From the NCBI RefSeq assembly GCF_013031405.1, contig NZ_WPZY01000005.1:62001-126000 (forward strand): DNA of 64,000 nt. The letters run 5' to 3'. The position numbers and the translations under genes are program-made. Shown in pieces: positions 35,468-45,708 of this stretch. The number at the start of each line of letters is the position of its first letter. The stretch's first letter is position 1. Under the pieces are notes generated by a model, which had not been told where the DNA came from, searched no databases, and saw only the letters and a list, made by a program, of their open reading frames with translations. Source of the stretch: Ruegeria sp. HKCCD8929 (lineage in GTDB: Bacteria > Pseudomonadota > Alphaproteobacteria > Rhodobacterales > Rhodobacteraceae).

Positions 35468-36856
35468 TCACGAATGGATCGGCCCGTCTCCGCAGGCCAG
35501 CGCCGCCTCGCGGACCGCCTCGGAATAGGTCGGATGCGCATGGCAAGTCAGGGCCAGATCCTCGGCCGCTGCGCCGAACTCCATCGCCACGCAGACCTCG
35601 TGGATCAGCTCGCCCGCCGCCGGGCCAATGATATGCGCGCCCAGAATGCGGTCAGTCTCCTTGTCCGCCAGGATCTTGACGAACCCATCCGAGGCAAAGT
35701 TGGCCTTGGCCCGGCCATTGCCCATGAACATGAACTTGCCCACCTTATAGGCGCGGCCCTGTTCCTTGAGCGTCTCCTCGGTCTCGCCCACATTGGCCAC
35801 CTCCGGGGCTGTATAAATCACCCCCGGGATGACGCCGTAATTCACATGGCCATGCTTGCCCGCAACCTGCTCGGCCGCTGCCATACCCTCATCCTCGGCC
35901 TTGTGCGCCAGCATCGGCCCGTCGATCGCATCGCCGATGGCATAGATGCCCGGCACATTGGTCTGCCAGTCCTTGCCGACCTTGATCTGACCGCCCTTTG
36001 TGGTCTCGATCCCCAGCGCGTCCAGCCCCAGCCCCTCGGTATAGGGACGGCGGCCCGTGGCGACCAGCACCACGTCGGCATCCAGCACATGCTCGCTGTC
36101 ATCCTTGCGCAGCTTATAGGTGACCTTGGCCTTGGTCTTGGTCGCATCGGTCTTCTGCACCGCCGCGCCCATGATGAATTTCAGCCCCTGCTTCTTGAGG
36201 ATGCGCTGGAACGTCTTCTGCACCTCGCCATCCATGCCCGGCGTCACCACGTTGAGGAATTCGATCACTGTCACCTCGGTGCCCAGACGCTGATAGACCG
36301 AGCCCAGTTCCAGCCCGATCACCCCGGCCCCGATGACCACCATCTTCTTGGGGATCTTGCCCAGTTCCAGCGCGCCGGTCGATGTCACCACAACCTTCTC
36401 GTCCACCTCGACCCCCGGCAGCGAAGACGGCTCCGACCCGCTGGCGATGATGATGTTCTTGGCCTCGTGCACCTCGTCGCCCACCTTGACCTTGCCGGCC
36501 TCGGGAATGCTGCCCCAACCCTTGAGCCAGTCGATCTTGTTCTTCTTGAACAGGAACTCGATGCCCTTGGTGTTGCCGTCGATGACGTCATCCTTGTAGG
36601 CCAGCATCTGTTTCCAGTCGACGCTGGGCGATTTGCCCTTCAGGCCCATCTTGGCGAAATTGTGCTGCGCCTCATGCAGGCTGTGGCTGGCATGCAAGAG
36701 CGCCTTGGACGGGATGCAGCCCACGTTCAGACACGTGCCGCCCAGCGTCTCGCGCCCCTCGACCACGGCGGTCTTCAGCCCCAGCTGGGCGCAGCGGATG
36801 GCGCAGACATAGCCGCCGGGTCCGGCGCCGATTACGATGACGTCATATTGGGACAT
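35468..36856 (-). CDS. lpd: Dihydrolipoamide dehydrogenase (E3)
   Basis: FAD enzyme that reoxidises dihydrolipoyl groups of 2-oxoglutarate dehydrogenase and related complexes. The redox pair is Cys42/Cys47 in [13 protein letters not shown]; the FAD motif GAGPGG is near residue 10 and the catalytic HAHPTYSE near the C-terminus. 462 residues. It closes the TCA gene block on the minus strand. Confidence 0.96.
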   Translation of the reverse strand: MSQYDVIVIGAGPGGYVCAIRCAQLGLKTAVVEGRETLGGTCLNVGCIPSKALLHASHSLHEAQHNFAKMGLKGKSPSVDWKQMLAYKDDVIDGNTKGIEFLFKKNKIDWLKGWGSIPEAGKVKVGDEVHEAKNIIIASGSEPSSLPGVEVDEKVVVTSTGALELGKIPKKMVVIGAGVIGLELGSVYQRLGTEVTVIEFLNVVTPGMDGEVQKTFQRILKKQGLKFIMGAAVQKTDATKTKAKVTYKLRKDDSEHVLDADVVLVATGRRPYTEGLGLDALGIETTKGGQIKVGKDWQTNVPGIYAIGDAIDGPMLAHKAEDEGMAAAEQVAGKHGHVNYGVIPGVIYTAPEVANVGETEETLKEQGRAYKVGKFMFMGNGRAKANFASDGFVKILADKETDRILGAHIIGPAAGELIHEVCVAMEFGAAAEDLALTCHAHPTYSEAVREAALACGDGPIHS

Positions 36857-36893
36857 TGACTAGTTTCCTCTTATTGTGGGCGTCCGCCCAACT

Positions 36894-37331
36894 TTAGTGT
36901 TCCTTGTTGCGCATCGGTATAGTTTGGCGAAGCTTTCCGGCACGTTTCAGATGGAGCGTCAAAGCAATCATGACCGCGTAGATCGCCAACCAAAGAGCAA
37001 CATTCAGAGGTTGGACCTGAATGAGATTTTCCATGGCCTGCTCAAACAGCAAGGAAGGCGCAATCCAAAACAGCAAAAGTACGATTGCCAGGTAGAACAT
37101 GCATAAACCGGCGTGTTGCAAAGCGCGTTCCGATACCCGCCACGCAGCACGCGCCCAAAGAAAATGGAGAACACCTCCAACTGCGCTCACGACCAAAAAG
37201 GTGGCGGGCCGGGCCGCTTGTTCAACTGGGTTCAGTTGACCAAGCACCAGGCCCACGACGTTGCCCATCAAGCTGAGCGAAACAAGACCAGCAAATCCGG
37301 CGGCAATCCACATTGAAAGCGGGCGTTTCAT
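36894..37331 (-). CDS. Membrane protein of unknown function inside the TCA block
   Basis: 145 residues with four membrane segments (about 6-30, 42-60, 72-95, 108-128). Lower in GC and different in codon use from odhB and lpd on either side. No family recognised. It is transcribed in the same direction with 93 bp upstream and 37 bp downstream gaps, so it probably rides on the TCA transcript. Confidence 0.72.
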   Translation of the reverse strand: MKRPLSMWIAAGFAGLVSLSLMGNVVGLVLGQLNPVEQAARPATFLVVSAVGGVLHFLWARAAWRVSERALQHAGLCMFYLAIVLLLFWIAPSLLFEQAMENLIQVQPLNVALWLAIYAVMIALTLHLKRAGKLRQTIPMRNKEH

Positions 37332-37424
37332 GCGGGCATCTCCGACGAGTGCTTGTGAACAAGAACTACTGAGCGCAATTCCAGCCCAATCCAGCCCTCT
37401 AGGTTTGTGCGGCCGGTCTTCATG

Positions 37425-37694
37425 TTAAACCGGCGTCAACAGCTTGACCGTGATATGCGCGATGCCACCGCGTTCGTGGTGCATGGCCAGCTCTTCCGAG
37501 CCGAAGAACGCCTTGGCTTTGTCCAGATCGACCACCTCGAACAGCGCGACCGCATGATCGCGCTGATCCGGGTCGCGCCAGACATGCAGGTCGCGGATGC
37601 CCGCCGCCTTGCGCATCGGCTTGTCCTCGCGGAACACCGTCAGCCAGGCGTCGAAATCCGCGACATCCGCTTGCCAGAGAACATGTGTTGCCAT
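37425..37694 (-). CDS. Small ferredoxin-fold (dimeric alpha-beta barrel-like) protein
   Basis: 89 residues starting MATHVLWQADVADFDAWLTVF and containing FEVVDLDKAKAFF, a layout like ABM-type dimeric alpha-beta barrel proteins. Its ATG lies one base past the odhB stop, so it is tightly coupled to odhB. Function unknown. Codon use matches the operon better than the 36894 gene does. Confidence 0.75.
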   Translation of the reverse strand: MATHVLWQADVADFDAWLTVFREDKPMRKAAGIRDLHVWRDPDQRDHAVALFEVVDLDKAKAFFGSEELAMHHERGGIAHITVKLLTPV

Positions 37695-37695
37695 C

Positions 37696-39237
37696 TTACA
37701 GATCCATCAGCAGGCGGCGCGGGTCTTCCAGCGCCTCTTTCACACGCACAAGGAAGGTCACCGCCCCCTTGCCGTCCACGATCCGGTGGTCATAGGACAG
37801 CGCCAGATACATCATCGGGCGGATCTTGATCTCCCCATTCACCACCATCGGACGGTCCTGGATCTTGTGCATCCCCAGAATGCCCGATTGCGGTGGGTTC
37901 AGGATCGGCGAGGACATCAGCGAGCCGTAAACGCCACCGTTCGAGATGGTGAAGGTACCGCCCTGCATCTCGGCCATGCTCAGCTTGCCCTCACGGGCGC
38001 GCTTGCCCTTTTCACCGATCGCCTTTTCGATCGCGGCAAACGACATCGAATCCGCATCCCGGATCACCGGCACCACCAGACCCTGCGGCGTGCCAGCCGC
38101 CACGCCCATATGGACGTAGTTCTTGTAGACGATGTCATTGCCATCGATCTCGGCATTGACCTCAGGCACCTCCTTCAGCGCATGACAGCAGGCCTTGGTG
38201 AAGAAAGACATAAAGCCCAGCCGGACCCCGTGTTTCTTCTCGAACTGCTCCTTGTACTGGTTGCGCAGGGCCATCACCTCGGTCATGTCCACCTCATTGT
38301 AGGTGGTCAGGATCGCGGCGGTGTTCTGGGCATCCTTCAGACGCTTGGCGATGGTCTGACGCAGACGGGTCATGCGCACCCGTTCCTCGCGCACCGCGTC
38401 CTCGGCAGCCACCGGCGCGCGCGGCGCCTGGGCAGCCGGGGCGGACGCAGCCGCCGCAGGCCCAGAGGAAACAGGTGCGGCCGTGGCTGCCGCTGCAACC
38501 GCGCGGGCCACATCCTCTTTCATCACGCGCCCGTCACGGCCCGTACCGGCCACTTGATCGGCGCTCAGACCGGCCTCGGCCATCGCCTTCTCCGCCGACG
38601 GCGCGTTGGCCACATCCCTGGCGCCGCCGGTGGCAACTGCCGGGGTGACCGCCGCCGCAGGCGCAGCCGGAGCCCGCCCGGCACCTGCCGCCGCACCCGA
38701 GATTACCGCCAGCTTGGCCGTGGCGTCCACCGTGGTGCCTTCGGGCGCCACGATCTCTGCCAGCACGCCCGAGGCGGGGGCCGGAACCTCGACCGAAACC
38801 TTGTCGGTTTCCAGCTCGCACAGCATCTCATCCTGCGCCACGCTGTCGCCCACCTGCTTGAACCAGGTCGACACGGTGGCCTCGGTGACCGACTCGCCCA
38901 GCGTGGGCACCATCACGTCGATGCTGCCACCCGCCGCGGCAGGCGCTGCCGCCGGGGCCGGAGCCGCCGCCGCGGCAGCCGGGGCAGGGGCCGCGCCTTC
39001 GCCCGCGGTGATGGTGGCCAGCAACGCATCGACGCCCACCGTCTCGCCTTCGGCAGCGACGATCTCGCCCATCGCACCGGCGGCGGGCGAGGGCACTTCC
39101 ACCGTCACCTTGTCGGTCTCCAACTCACACAGCATCTCATCCACGGCCACGGCATCGCCGGGCTTCTTGAACCAGGTGGCCACCGTTGCTTCGGTCACGG
39201 ATTCGCCAAGCGTAGGTACTCGAACTTCGATCGTCAT
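37696..39237 (-). CDS. odhB: 2-oxoglutarate dehydrogenase E2 with two lipoyl domains
   Basis: Transfers the succinyl group from E1 to CoA. Two lipoyl domains are present, with lipoyl lysines Lys43 and Lys146, both in ELETDK, joined by Ala/Pro linkers; then the E3/E1-binding domain and a catalytic domain with SYDHRIVDG. Most bacterial E2o proteins carry one lipoyl domain. 513 residues. Three bases separate it from odhA upstream. Confidence 0.95.
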   Translation of the reverse strand: MTIEVRVPTLGESVTEATVATWFKKPGDAVAVDEMLCELETDKVTVEVPSPAAGAMGEIVAAEGETVGVDALLATITAGEGAAPAPAAAAAAPAPAAAPAAAGGSIDVMVPTLGESVTEATVSTWFKQVGDSVAQDEMLCELETDKVSVEVPAPASGVLAEIVAPEGTTVDATAKLAVISGAAAGAGRAPAAPAAAVTPAVATGGARDVANAPSAEKAMAEAGLSADQVAGTGRDGRVMKEDVARAVAAAATAAPVSSGPAAAASAPAAQAPRAPVAAEDAVREERVRMTRLRQTIAKRLKDAQNTAAILTTYNEVDMTEVMALRNQYKEQFEKKHGVRLGFMSFFTKACCHALKEVPEVNAEIDGNDIVYKNYVHMGVAAGTPQGLVVPVIRDADSMSFAAIEKAIGEKGKRAREGKLSMAEMQGGTFTISNGGVYGSLMSSPILNPPQSGILGMHKIQDRPMVVNGEIKIRPMMYLALSYDHRIVDGKGAVTFLVRVKEALEDPRRLLMDL

Positions 39238-39240
39238 CGC

Positions 39241-42198
39241 TTACTTTCCTTCGATGCTCAGCGCTTCGTTCACGAGCGCTTCCTGTTGGGCTTTGTGTTG
39301 GCTGGCCAGACCCGTCGCGGGCGAGGCAGAGGTTGCACGGCCCGCATAGCGCGGCCGCTTGTGTTCGGCGCCGATCCGGGTCAGCACCCATTCGATATTG
39401 GGCTCGATGAAGGACCAGGCACCCTGGTTCTTGGGCTCTTCCTGGCACCAGACCATCTCGGCCTGCTTGAACCGCTCCAGCTCATTGATCAGCGAATGCG
39501 CCGGGAACGGGTAATACTGCTCGATCCGCATCAGGTAGATGTCGTCGATCCCGCGCGCGTCGCGCTCTTCCAGCAGGTCGAAATAGACCTTGCCCGAACA
39601 CATCACCACGCGCTTGATCTTGTCATCCGCCACCAGCTTGGTGTCCGAATTGCCCTTCTGCGCGTCGTCCCACAGCACCCGGTGAAAGCTCGACCCGGTG
39701 GTGAAATCCTCGGCCGTGCTGATCGCCAGCTTGTGGCGCAGCAGCGACTTGGGGGTCACCAGGATCAGCGGCTTGCGGAAGGTACGGTGCAACTGACGGC
39801 GCAGGATATGGAAATAGTTCGCGGGCGTCGTGCAGTTGGCCACGATCCAGTTGTCCTGGCCGCACATCTGCAGATAGCGCTCAAGCCGCGCGGACGAGTG
39901 CTCGGGGCCCTGGCCCTCGAACCCGTGCGGCAGCAGGGTCACCAGACCCGACATCCGCAACCACTTCGATTCACCCGAGCTGATGAACTGATCGAACATG
40001 ATCTGCGCGCCATTGGCGAAATCGCCGAACTGCGCCTCCCACAGCACCAGCGCGTTGGGTTCGGCCAGCGAATAACCGTATTCGAACCCGAGCACCGCAT
40101 ATTCCGACAGCATCGAGTCGATCACCTCGTATTGCGACTGCCCGGCGCGGATATTGTTGAGCGGGTAATACCGTTCCTCGGTTTCCTGATGCACAAAGCC
40201 CGAATGCCGTTGGCTGAAGGTGCCGCGCGTGGCGTCCTGCCCGGCCAGACGCACCGGATAGCCCTCGGTCAGAAGCGAGCCAAAGGCCAGCGCCTCACCG
40301 GTGGCCCAGTCGAACCCCTTGCCGGCGTCGAACATCTGCTTCTTGGCGTCCAGCAGACGCCCCACGGTCTTGTGCATGGCAAAGCCTTCGGGTGCGCGGG
40401 TCAGCGCCACACCAATCTCGGCCAGGGTCTCGGGCGAGATCGCGGTCTCGCCGCGCATATATTCGTCCTTGCTCTTGTCCATGTGCGACCAGCGCCCGTC
40501 CAGCCAGTCGGCCTTATTGGGCTTGTAATCCCTGCCGGCCTCGAACTCATCGTTCAGATGCGCCTGGAAGGCGGCCTTCATGTCCTCGATTTCGCCCTCC
40601 GGGATCAGCCCGTCCTTGACCAGCCGCTCGGTATAGAGGCTCAGCGTGGTCTTATGGGTCTTGATCTTCTTGTACATGATCGGGTTGGTGAACATGGGCT
40701 CATCGCCCTCGTTATGCCCGAACCGGCGATAGCAGAAGATGTCGATGACCACGTCCTTGTGGAACTTCTGCCGGAACTCGGTCGCCACCTTGGCCGCGTG
40801 TACCACCGCTTCGGGGTCGTCGCCGTTGACGTGGAAGATCGGCGCCTCGACCATCAGGGCGATATCTGTGGGGTAGGGGGACGAGCGGCTGAAATGCGGC
40901 GCGGTGGTGAACCCGATCTGGTTGTTCACCACGATATGCATGGTGCCGCCGGTCTTGTGCCCGCGCAGACCCGACAGGCCGAACCCTTCGGCCACCACAC
41001 CCTGACCGGCAAAGGCCGCATCGCCATGCAGCAGGATGCCCATCACCCTGGTGCGGTCGGCATCGTTCAACTGGTCCTGCTTGGCGCGAACCTTGCCCAG
41101 CACCACCGGATTCACCGCCTCAAGGTGCGAGGGGTTGGCGGTCAGCGACAGGTGCACGGTGTTGCCGTCGAACTCCCGGTCGCTCGACGCGCCCAGGTGA
41201 TATTTCACATCGCCCGAGCCATCCACGTCCTCGGGCTTGAAGCTGCCGCCCTGGAACTCGTTGAAGATGGCGCGATAGGGCTTGCCCATCACGTTGGCCA
41301 GAATGTTCAGACGGCCCCGGTGCGGCATGCCGATCACGATGTCCTGCAGCCCCAGCGCGCCGCCGCGCTTGATGATCTGCTCCATCGCCGGGATCAGGCT
41401 TTCGCCCCCATCCAGACCGAACCGCTTGGTGCCCATGTATTTGACATGCAGGAACTTCTCGAATCCCTCGGCCTCGACCATCTTGTTCAGGATCGCCTTG
41501 CGGCCCTCGCGGGTGAACCGGACCTCCTTGCCAAAGCCCTCGATCCGCTCCTTCAGCCAGGCCGATTCCTCGGGGTTCGAGATATGCATGTACTGCAGCG
41601 CGAAGGTGCCGCAATAGGTCCGTTTCACCAGTTCGACGATCTGGCGCATGCTGGCCATCTGCAGGCCCAGCACGTTGTCGATGAAGATCGGCCGGTCCAT
41701 GTCGGCATCGGTAAAGCCATAGGTCCGGGGATCCAGTTCGGGATGCGGCGTGCCCGCACGCATGCCCAGCGGGTCCAGATCGGCGACCAGATGGCCCCGG
41801 ATACGATAGGCCCGGATCAGCATCAGCGCCCGGATCGAATCCAGCACTGCCCGCTTGATCTGATCTTCGCTGACCGCGACACCGGCGGCATCCGCCTTGG
41901 CCTTGATCTTCTTGCCGGCGGCCTTGGCATCGACAGCAGGCCATTCCCCGGTCAACGCCCCCGTCACTTCGTCGGCGGGCATCGGCGGCCAGTCGGCCCG
42001 CGCCCAAGAAGGCCCCTCGGCCTCTTTCTTCACATCCAGCTCAGCATCGCCCATCTGCCGGAAGAACTCACCCCAAGCGGCATCCACCGCGCCGGGGTCG
42101 TTGGCATACTGAGCGTAAAGCTGCTCCAGATACTCGGCATTATGCCCCTGCATGAAGCTGGAGGCATGGAACACGTCGTTGGGCGTATGTTCGGTCAT
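39241..42198 (-). CDS. odhA: 2-oxoglutarate dehydrogenase E1
   Basis: ThDP enzyme that decarboxylates 2-oxoglutarate. 985 residues, full length; motifs such as GMPHRGRLN, HGDAAFAGQGVV and a TPKSLLRHK stretch near the C-terminus are those of E1o. The ATG overlaps the stop of a 51-codon gene upstream (ATGA), so translation is coupled to that gene. Confidence 0.97.
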   Translation of the reverse strand: MTEHTPNDVFHASSFMQGHNAEYLEQLYAQYANDPGAVDAAWGEFFRQMGDAELDVKKEAEGPSWARADWPPMPADEVTGALTGEWPAVDAKAAGKKIKAKADAAGVAVSEDQIKRAVLDSIRALMLIRAYRIRGHLVADLDPLGMRAGTPHPELDPRTYGFTDADMDRPIFIDNVLGLQMASMRQIVELVKRTYCGTFALQYMHISNPEESAWLKERIEGFGKEVRFTREGRKAILNKMVEAEGFEKFLHVKYMGTKRFGLDGGESLIPAMEQIIKRGGALGLQDIVIGMPHRGRLNILANVMGKPYRAIFNEFQGGSFKPEDVDGSGDVKYHLGASSDREFDGNTVHLSLTANPSHLEAVNPVVLGKVRAKQDQLNDADRTRVMGILLHGDAAFAGQGVVAEGFGLSGLRGHKTGGTMHIVVNNQIGFTTAPHFSRSSPYPTDIALMVEAPIFHVNGDDPEAVVHAAKVATEFRQKFHKDVVIDIFCYRRFGHNEGDEPMFTNPIMYKKIKTHKTTLSLYTERLVKDGLIPEGEIEDMKAAFQAHLNDEFEAGRDYKPNKADWLDGRWSHMDKSKDEYMRGETAISPETLAEIGVALTRAPEGFAMHKTVGRLLDAKKQMFDAGKGFDWATGEALAFGSLLTEGYPVRLAGQDATRGTFSQRHSGFVHQETEERYYPLNNIRAGQSQYEVIDSMLSEYAVLGFEYGYSLAEPNALVLWEAQFGDFANGAQIMFDQFISSGESKWLRMSGLVTLLPHGFEGQGPEHSSARLERYLQMCGQDNWIVANCTTPANYFHILRRQLHRTFRKPLILVTPKSLLRHKLAISTAEDFTTGSSFHRVLWDDAQKGNSDTKLVADDKIKRVVMCSGKVYFDLLEERDARGIDDIYLMRIEQYYPFPAHSLINELERFKQAEMVWCQEEPKNQGAWSFIEPNIEWVLTRIGAEHKRPRYAGRATSASPATGLASQHKAQQEALVNEALSIEGK

Positions 42199-42350
42199 TG
42201 GGCTACCTCATATGGGTTGGGACCGTATTGATTGGGGCCAGACTGGGATTTGGCGCAGAGCCAGAAATACCAGTATTCCGCACCAGATGCGCGGCGCGAT
42301 AAGAGCATGCGTTTTTCAAAGCACATGTTGATGGCGCCAGAGAAGGTCAT
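42195..42350 (-). CDS. 51-residue small protein coupled to odhA on both sides
   Basis: Starts with ATG at 42350 inside the stop of the upstream gene (ATGA) and ends with TGA inside the odhA ATG (ATGA). It reads MTFSGAINMCFEKRMLLSRR, an aromatic stretch EYWYFWLCAKS, and ends in an N/Q/Y/P-rich tail (QYGPNPYEVAQ). Two tight overlaps make translation very likely. A start at 42326 (second Met) is possible. No family recognised; a role in E1o translation or assembly is only a guess. Confidence 0.72.
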   Translation of the reverse strand: MTFSGAINMCFEKRMLLSRRASGAEYWYFWLCAKSQSGPNQYGPNPYEVAQ

Positions 42351-43081
42351 TGCTGCACCTCCTCAGCGGCGTTCAGGGATTTGGGAACGACTTGGATATT
42401 CGCCGGAGCCAGAAGCTCTCTCAAATGAGGGCCCATGTCTTTCCGGTCGGTGTCTTCCGCTTCCGCTTTGGACAGGACCTCAACAAAAGCATCAACATCG
42501 ACAAGCGACATAGCGAACATGGCGTTGCCATGCTCGCCAAGCATGAGGGTAACAAGTTCGGTTTTAGCCTGGAGCCCGTCGTTTGCACCATTGCGCAAGG
42601 CTGTATGCACCAACCAATCGGGCCCTGCAAAAGCGCAATAGGGTTTGCCCTCCTCAACACCTACCAACGCGAGGCGAATGTCCGAAAGAACAAAGGCCGG
42701 CTGATTGGCCCCCAACTCAGAGTTGCCCAGAATCGAAACCGCCATGAAGAGAGCGTTGTCGACGGTATGCGCCGGGTTTGTCGCATCAACTGAAAATGCG
42801 ATTGCATTTGATGCCAGTATCGAAGCTGGCCCCTCTTCCCAAGGCGCCCAGCCCACACTCTCCAGCGTTGCGCGTGCGGTTTGCAGGCTTTCCATGCCAC
42901 CAGAGCACAGGTCCAGCGCGGTCACCAGGGCTTCCTCGATCTCTTTTTGAGGCTTTGCGGAAACAGCAGACCCCGCTGCCAACAAACCAAACGCTAATGA
43001 CATCAACCCGGAACGGATTGACCGCTCCGGGATCGTATGAGGCCTGCTAAAAGCAGTTTCCTTAGCTCTTGCAGGCCTCAT
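42347..43081 (-). CDS. Secreted protein of unknown function inside the TCA block
   Basis: 244 residues from ATG at 43081, preceded by GGAAAG. A basic n-region, hydrophobic SLAFGLLAAGSAVSA and likely cleavage site indicate export. The mature part has two cysteines and resembles no family I know. An internal ATG (43003) would lack the basic n-region. GC and codon use are lower than in sucD and odhA. The start codon itself lies in one arm of an 11-bp inverted repeat. Its stop overlaps the 51-residue gene. Confidence 0.72.
   Translation of the reverse strand: MRPARAKETAFSRPHTIPERSIRSGLMSLAFGLLAAGSAVSAKPQKEIEEALVTALDLCSGGMESLQTARATLESVGWAPWEEGPASILASNAIAFSVDATNPAHTVDNALFMAVSILGNSELGANQPAFVLSDIRLALVGVEEGKPYCAFAGPDWLVHTALRNGANDGLQAKTELVTLMLGEHGNAMFAMSLVDVDAFVEVLSKAEAEDTDRKDMGPHLRELLAPANIQVVPKSLNAAEEVQQ
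43037..43081. repeat. Inverted repeat covering a start codon
   Basis: ATGAGGCCTGC (43037-43047 on the plus strand) and GCAGGCCTCAT (43071-43081) are perfect 11-bp arms around a 23-base loop. On the minus strand the arm holds the start codon of the secreted-protein gene, two bases past the sucD stop. Confidence 0.85.
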
Positions 43082-43082
43082 C

Positions 43083-43967
43083 TCACTTTCCAATCGCTTC
43101 CAGCACCGCCTCACCCAGTTGAGCGGGGCTTTCGGCGACCACGATACCGGCCGAGCGCATGGCTTCGATCTTGTCCTCGGCGCCGCCCTTGCCACCGGCA
43201 ACAATCGCACCGGCGTGGCCCATGCGGCGGCCCGGAGGGGCCGTGCGGCCAGCGATGAACCCGGCGGTCGGCTTGGACCGGCCCTTCTTGGCCTCATCCG
43301 CCAGGAACTGCGCGGCCTCTTCCTCGGCCGAACCGCCGATCTCGCCGATCATGATGATCGACTGGGTCTCGTCATCGGCCAGGAACCACTCCAGCACGTC
43401 GATATGCTCGGTGCCCTTGATCGGGTCGCCGCCGATGCCGATACAGCTCGACTGGCCCAGTCCTACGTCGGTCGTCTGTTTCACAGCTTCGTAGGTAAGC
43501 GTACCCGAGCGCGAAACGACACCCACGCTCCCGCGTTTGTGAATATGTCCCGGCATGATGCCGATCTTGCAGGCATCGGGCGTGATCACGCCAGGGCAGT
43601 TCGGCCCGACCAGACGCGAGTTCGAGCCTTCCAGCGCGCGCTTCACCTTCATCATGTCCAGCACCGGGATGCCTTCGGTGATGCAGACGATCACCTCCAT
43701 CTCGGCATCGATCGCCTCGAGGATCGAGTCGGCGGCAAAGGGCGGCGGCACGTAGATCACGCTCGCATTGGCCTCGGTCACATGCTTGGCCTCGTGCACC
43801 GAGTTGAAGACCGGCAGGTCGAGATGGGTCATGCTGCCCTTGCCGGGTGTCACGCCGCCAACCATCTTGGTGCCATAGGCGATGGCCTGTTCGGTGTGAA
43901 ACGTCCCCTGCGAGCCGGTCAGGCCCTGACAGATGACTTTGGTGTTTTCGTCGATGAGGACTGCCAT
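43083..43967 (-). CDS. sucD: Succinyl-CoA ligase, alpha subunit
   Basis: Converts succinyl-CoA to succinate with ATP or GTP formation, with SucC. The phosphorylated His is His251 in [19 protein letters not shown] binds CoA near the N-terminus. 294 residues from ATG at 43967, preceded by GGAGA; the open frame upstream has no family match. Confidence 0.96.
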   Translation of the reverse strand: MAVLIDENTKVICQGLTGSQGTFHTEQAIAYGTKMVGGVTPGKGSMTHLDLPVFNSVHEAKHVTEANASVIYVPPPFAADSILEAIDAEMEVIVCITEGIPVLDMMKVKRALEGSNSRLVGPNCPGVITPDACKIGIMPGHIHKRGSVGVVSRSGTLTYEAVKQTTDVGLGQSSCIGIGGDPIKGTEHIDVLEWFLADDETQSIIMIGEIGGSAEEEAAQFLADEAKKGRSKPTAGFIAGRTAPPGRRMGHAGAIVAGGKGGAEDKIEAMRSAGIVVAESPAQLGEAVLEAIGK

Positions 43968-44010
43968 TTTGAGGAGTCTCCTGAATTTTGCCGCGCAGCC
44001 TGCGCGATTG

Positions 44011-44400
44011 TTAAGCCTCTGAGGCGATAACCGCCCCACCAAGTTTTTTTCCTTCAGCTTTTCCACCGTGGGAGTGGTGCAAACGAATGACCTCGAAACG
44101 GTTTGCGTCATTCGACTGAACAAACACAGATTCGATCTTGGCGCGTCGCATGGACTTCTCGATTTCTTTCATCGCTTCGCGCCAATGTTCGAAGAGCCCC
44201 AAATCACGATACAGGTTGCCTGACTGCCTGAATAACGCCGCAGAAACAGGTCCATCCTTCAAAGAGCAAACATCGCGCATTTGGGAAACATAGATAGTGT
44301 CAGTTCGGTTCGGATCTGCCAGTCGCTTTTCCTTTAGAACAACGATCAAAACGACCAGTGCTCCAAAGGCCAGTAGCGCGATGGCTTCTCCAACTCCCAT
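44011..44400 (-). CDS. Protein of unknown function between sucC and sucD
   Basis: 129 residues: an N-terminal membrane helix (about 5-22), then a soluble helical part ([25 protein letters not shown]) and a Gly/Lys-rich tail. Starts six bases after the sucC stop. Lower GC and other codon use than sucC and sucD. It splits a gene pair that is usually adjacent. No family recognised. Confidence 0.72.
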   Translation of the reverse strand: MGVGEAIALLAFGALVVLIVVLKEKRLADPNRTDTIYVSQMRDVCSLKDGPVSAALFRQSGNLYRDLGLFEHWREAMKEIEKSMRRAKIESVFVQSNDANRFEVIRLHHSHGGKAEGKKLGGAVIASEA

Positions 44401-44406
44401 TGTGGA

Positions 44407-45600
44407 TTAACCCTTCACCGCCTTCACGATCTTCTCGGCACCGTCTTTCAGGTTATCCGCCGCGATCACGTCCAAACCGGATGTGTTGATGATCTCCTTG
44501 CCCTTCTCGACATTGGTGCCTTCCAGACGCACGACCAACGGTACTTGCAGGCCGACCTCTTTCACCGCTGCCACCACGCCCTCGGCGATGACGTCACAGC
44601 GCATGATGCCGCCGAAGATGTTGACCAGAATGCCCTTCACCTGCGGGTCGCTGGTGATGATCTTGAACGCCTCGGTCACCTTCTCTTTGGTCGCACCGCC
44701 GCCCACGTCGAGGAAGTTGGCAGGCTCGGCCCCATACAGCTTGATGATGTCCATCGTCGCCATCGCCAGACCGGCACCGTTGACCATGCAGCCGATCTCG
44801 CCATCCAGCGCGATGTAGTTCAGGTCATACTTGCTGGCTTCCAGCTCTTTCGGGTCTTCCTCGGTGGTGTCGCGCAGCTCGGCGATATCCGGGTGGCGGT
44901 AGACCGCGTTGCCGTCAAAGCCGACCTTGGCGTCAAGCACTTTCAGGTCGCCCTTGTCCGAGATGATCAGCGGGTTGATCTCCAGCATCTCCATGTCCTT
45001 CTCGACGAAGGCCTGGTACAGCTGGCTCATCAACTTGACGCATTGCTTGACCTGCGCGCCCTGCAGACCCAGCGAAAACGCGATGCGGCGGCCATGATAG
45101 GCCTGATAGCCGGTGGCCGGATCGACCGAGAAGGACAGGATCTTCTCGGGCGTCGCGGCGGCCACCTCTTCGATGTCCATGCCGCCCTCGGTCGAGCAGA
45201 CAAACGAGATGCGGCTGGTCTGACGATCCACCAACAGGGCCAGATACAACTCGCGCTCGATGCCGGACCCGGCTTCGATATAGATGCGGTTGACCTGCTT
45301 GCCCGCCGGGCCGGTCTGATGAGTGACCAGCGTGCGGCCCAGCATCTTCTTGGCTTCCTCGGCGGCTTCCTCGACCGATTTGGTCAGACGCACACCGCCC
45401 TTTTCACCCGCATCGGCTTCCTTGAACGACCCCTTGCCGCGACCGCCTGCGTGGATCTGAGCCTTGACGACCCAAAGCGGCCCGTCCAGCTCACCGGCTG
45501 CGGTTTTGGCCTCTTCGGCGCGCAACACGGCGCGGCCATCAGATACCGGTGCGCCATAACTGCGCAAAAGAGCTTTGGCCTGATATTCGTGAATGTTCAT
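44407..45600 (-). CDS. sucC: Succinyl-CoA ligase, beta subunit
   Basis: ATP-grasp subunit of succinyl-CoA ligase. [12 protein letters not shown] at the start and [15 protein letters not shown] near the end are typical. 397 residues from ATG at 45600; a longer frame upstream is non-coding in look. First gene of the suc-odh-lpd unit, with a paired operator 109-139 bp upstream of the ATG. Confidence 0.96.
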   Translation of the reverse strand: MNIHEYQAKALLRSYGAPVSDGRAVLRAEEAKTAAGELDGPLWVVKAQIHAGGRGKGSFKEADAGEKGGVRLTKSVEEAAEEAKKMLGRTLVTHQTGPAGKQVNRIYIEAGSGIERELYLALLVDRQTSRISFVCSTEGGMDIEEVAAATPEKILSFSVDPATGYQAYHGRRIAFSLGLQGAQVKQCVKLMSQLYQAFVEKDMEMLEINPLIISDKGDLKVLDAKVGFDGNAVYRHPDIAELRDTTEEDPKELEASKYDLNYIALDGEIGCMVNGAGLAMATMDIIKLYGAEPANFLDVGGGATKEKVTEAFKIITSDPQVKGILVNIFGGIMRCDVIAEGVVAAVKEVGLQVPLVVRLEGTNVEKGKEIINTSGLDVIAADNLKDGAEKIVKAVKG

Positions 45601-45708
45601 CGAAACTGTCCCGTCTGACTGCGATTGAACCGATATAGGCGTGTCTAGGCCCAATGGTTAAAGGCTTTTTTGACGTTGAGCGGGATTTTCACGAAGATTT
45701 TCATCATT

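Noticed and set aside
35201-36859. A plus-strand frame running from the intergenic gap through lpd
   Set aside because: Most of it is antisense to lpd, and the first 85 codons resemble no protein.
37597-42231. A 1544-codon open frame on the plus strand across odhA and odhB
   Set aside because: It is the antisense shadow of two clear TCA genes, His/Arg/Gly-rich, with no domain; such frames are normal opposite GC-rich genes.
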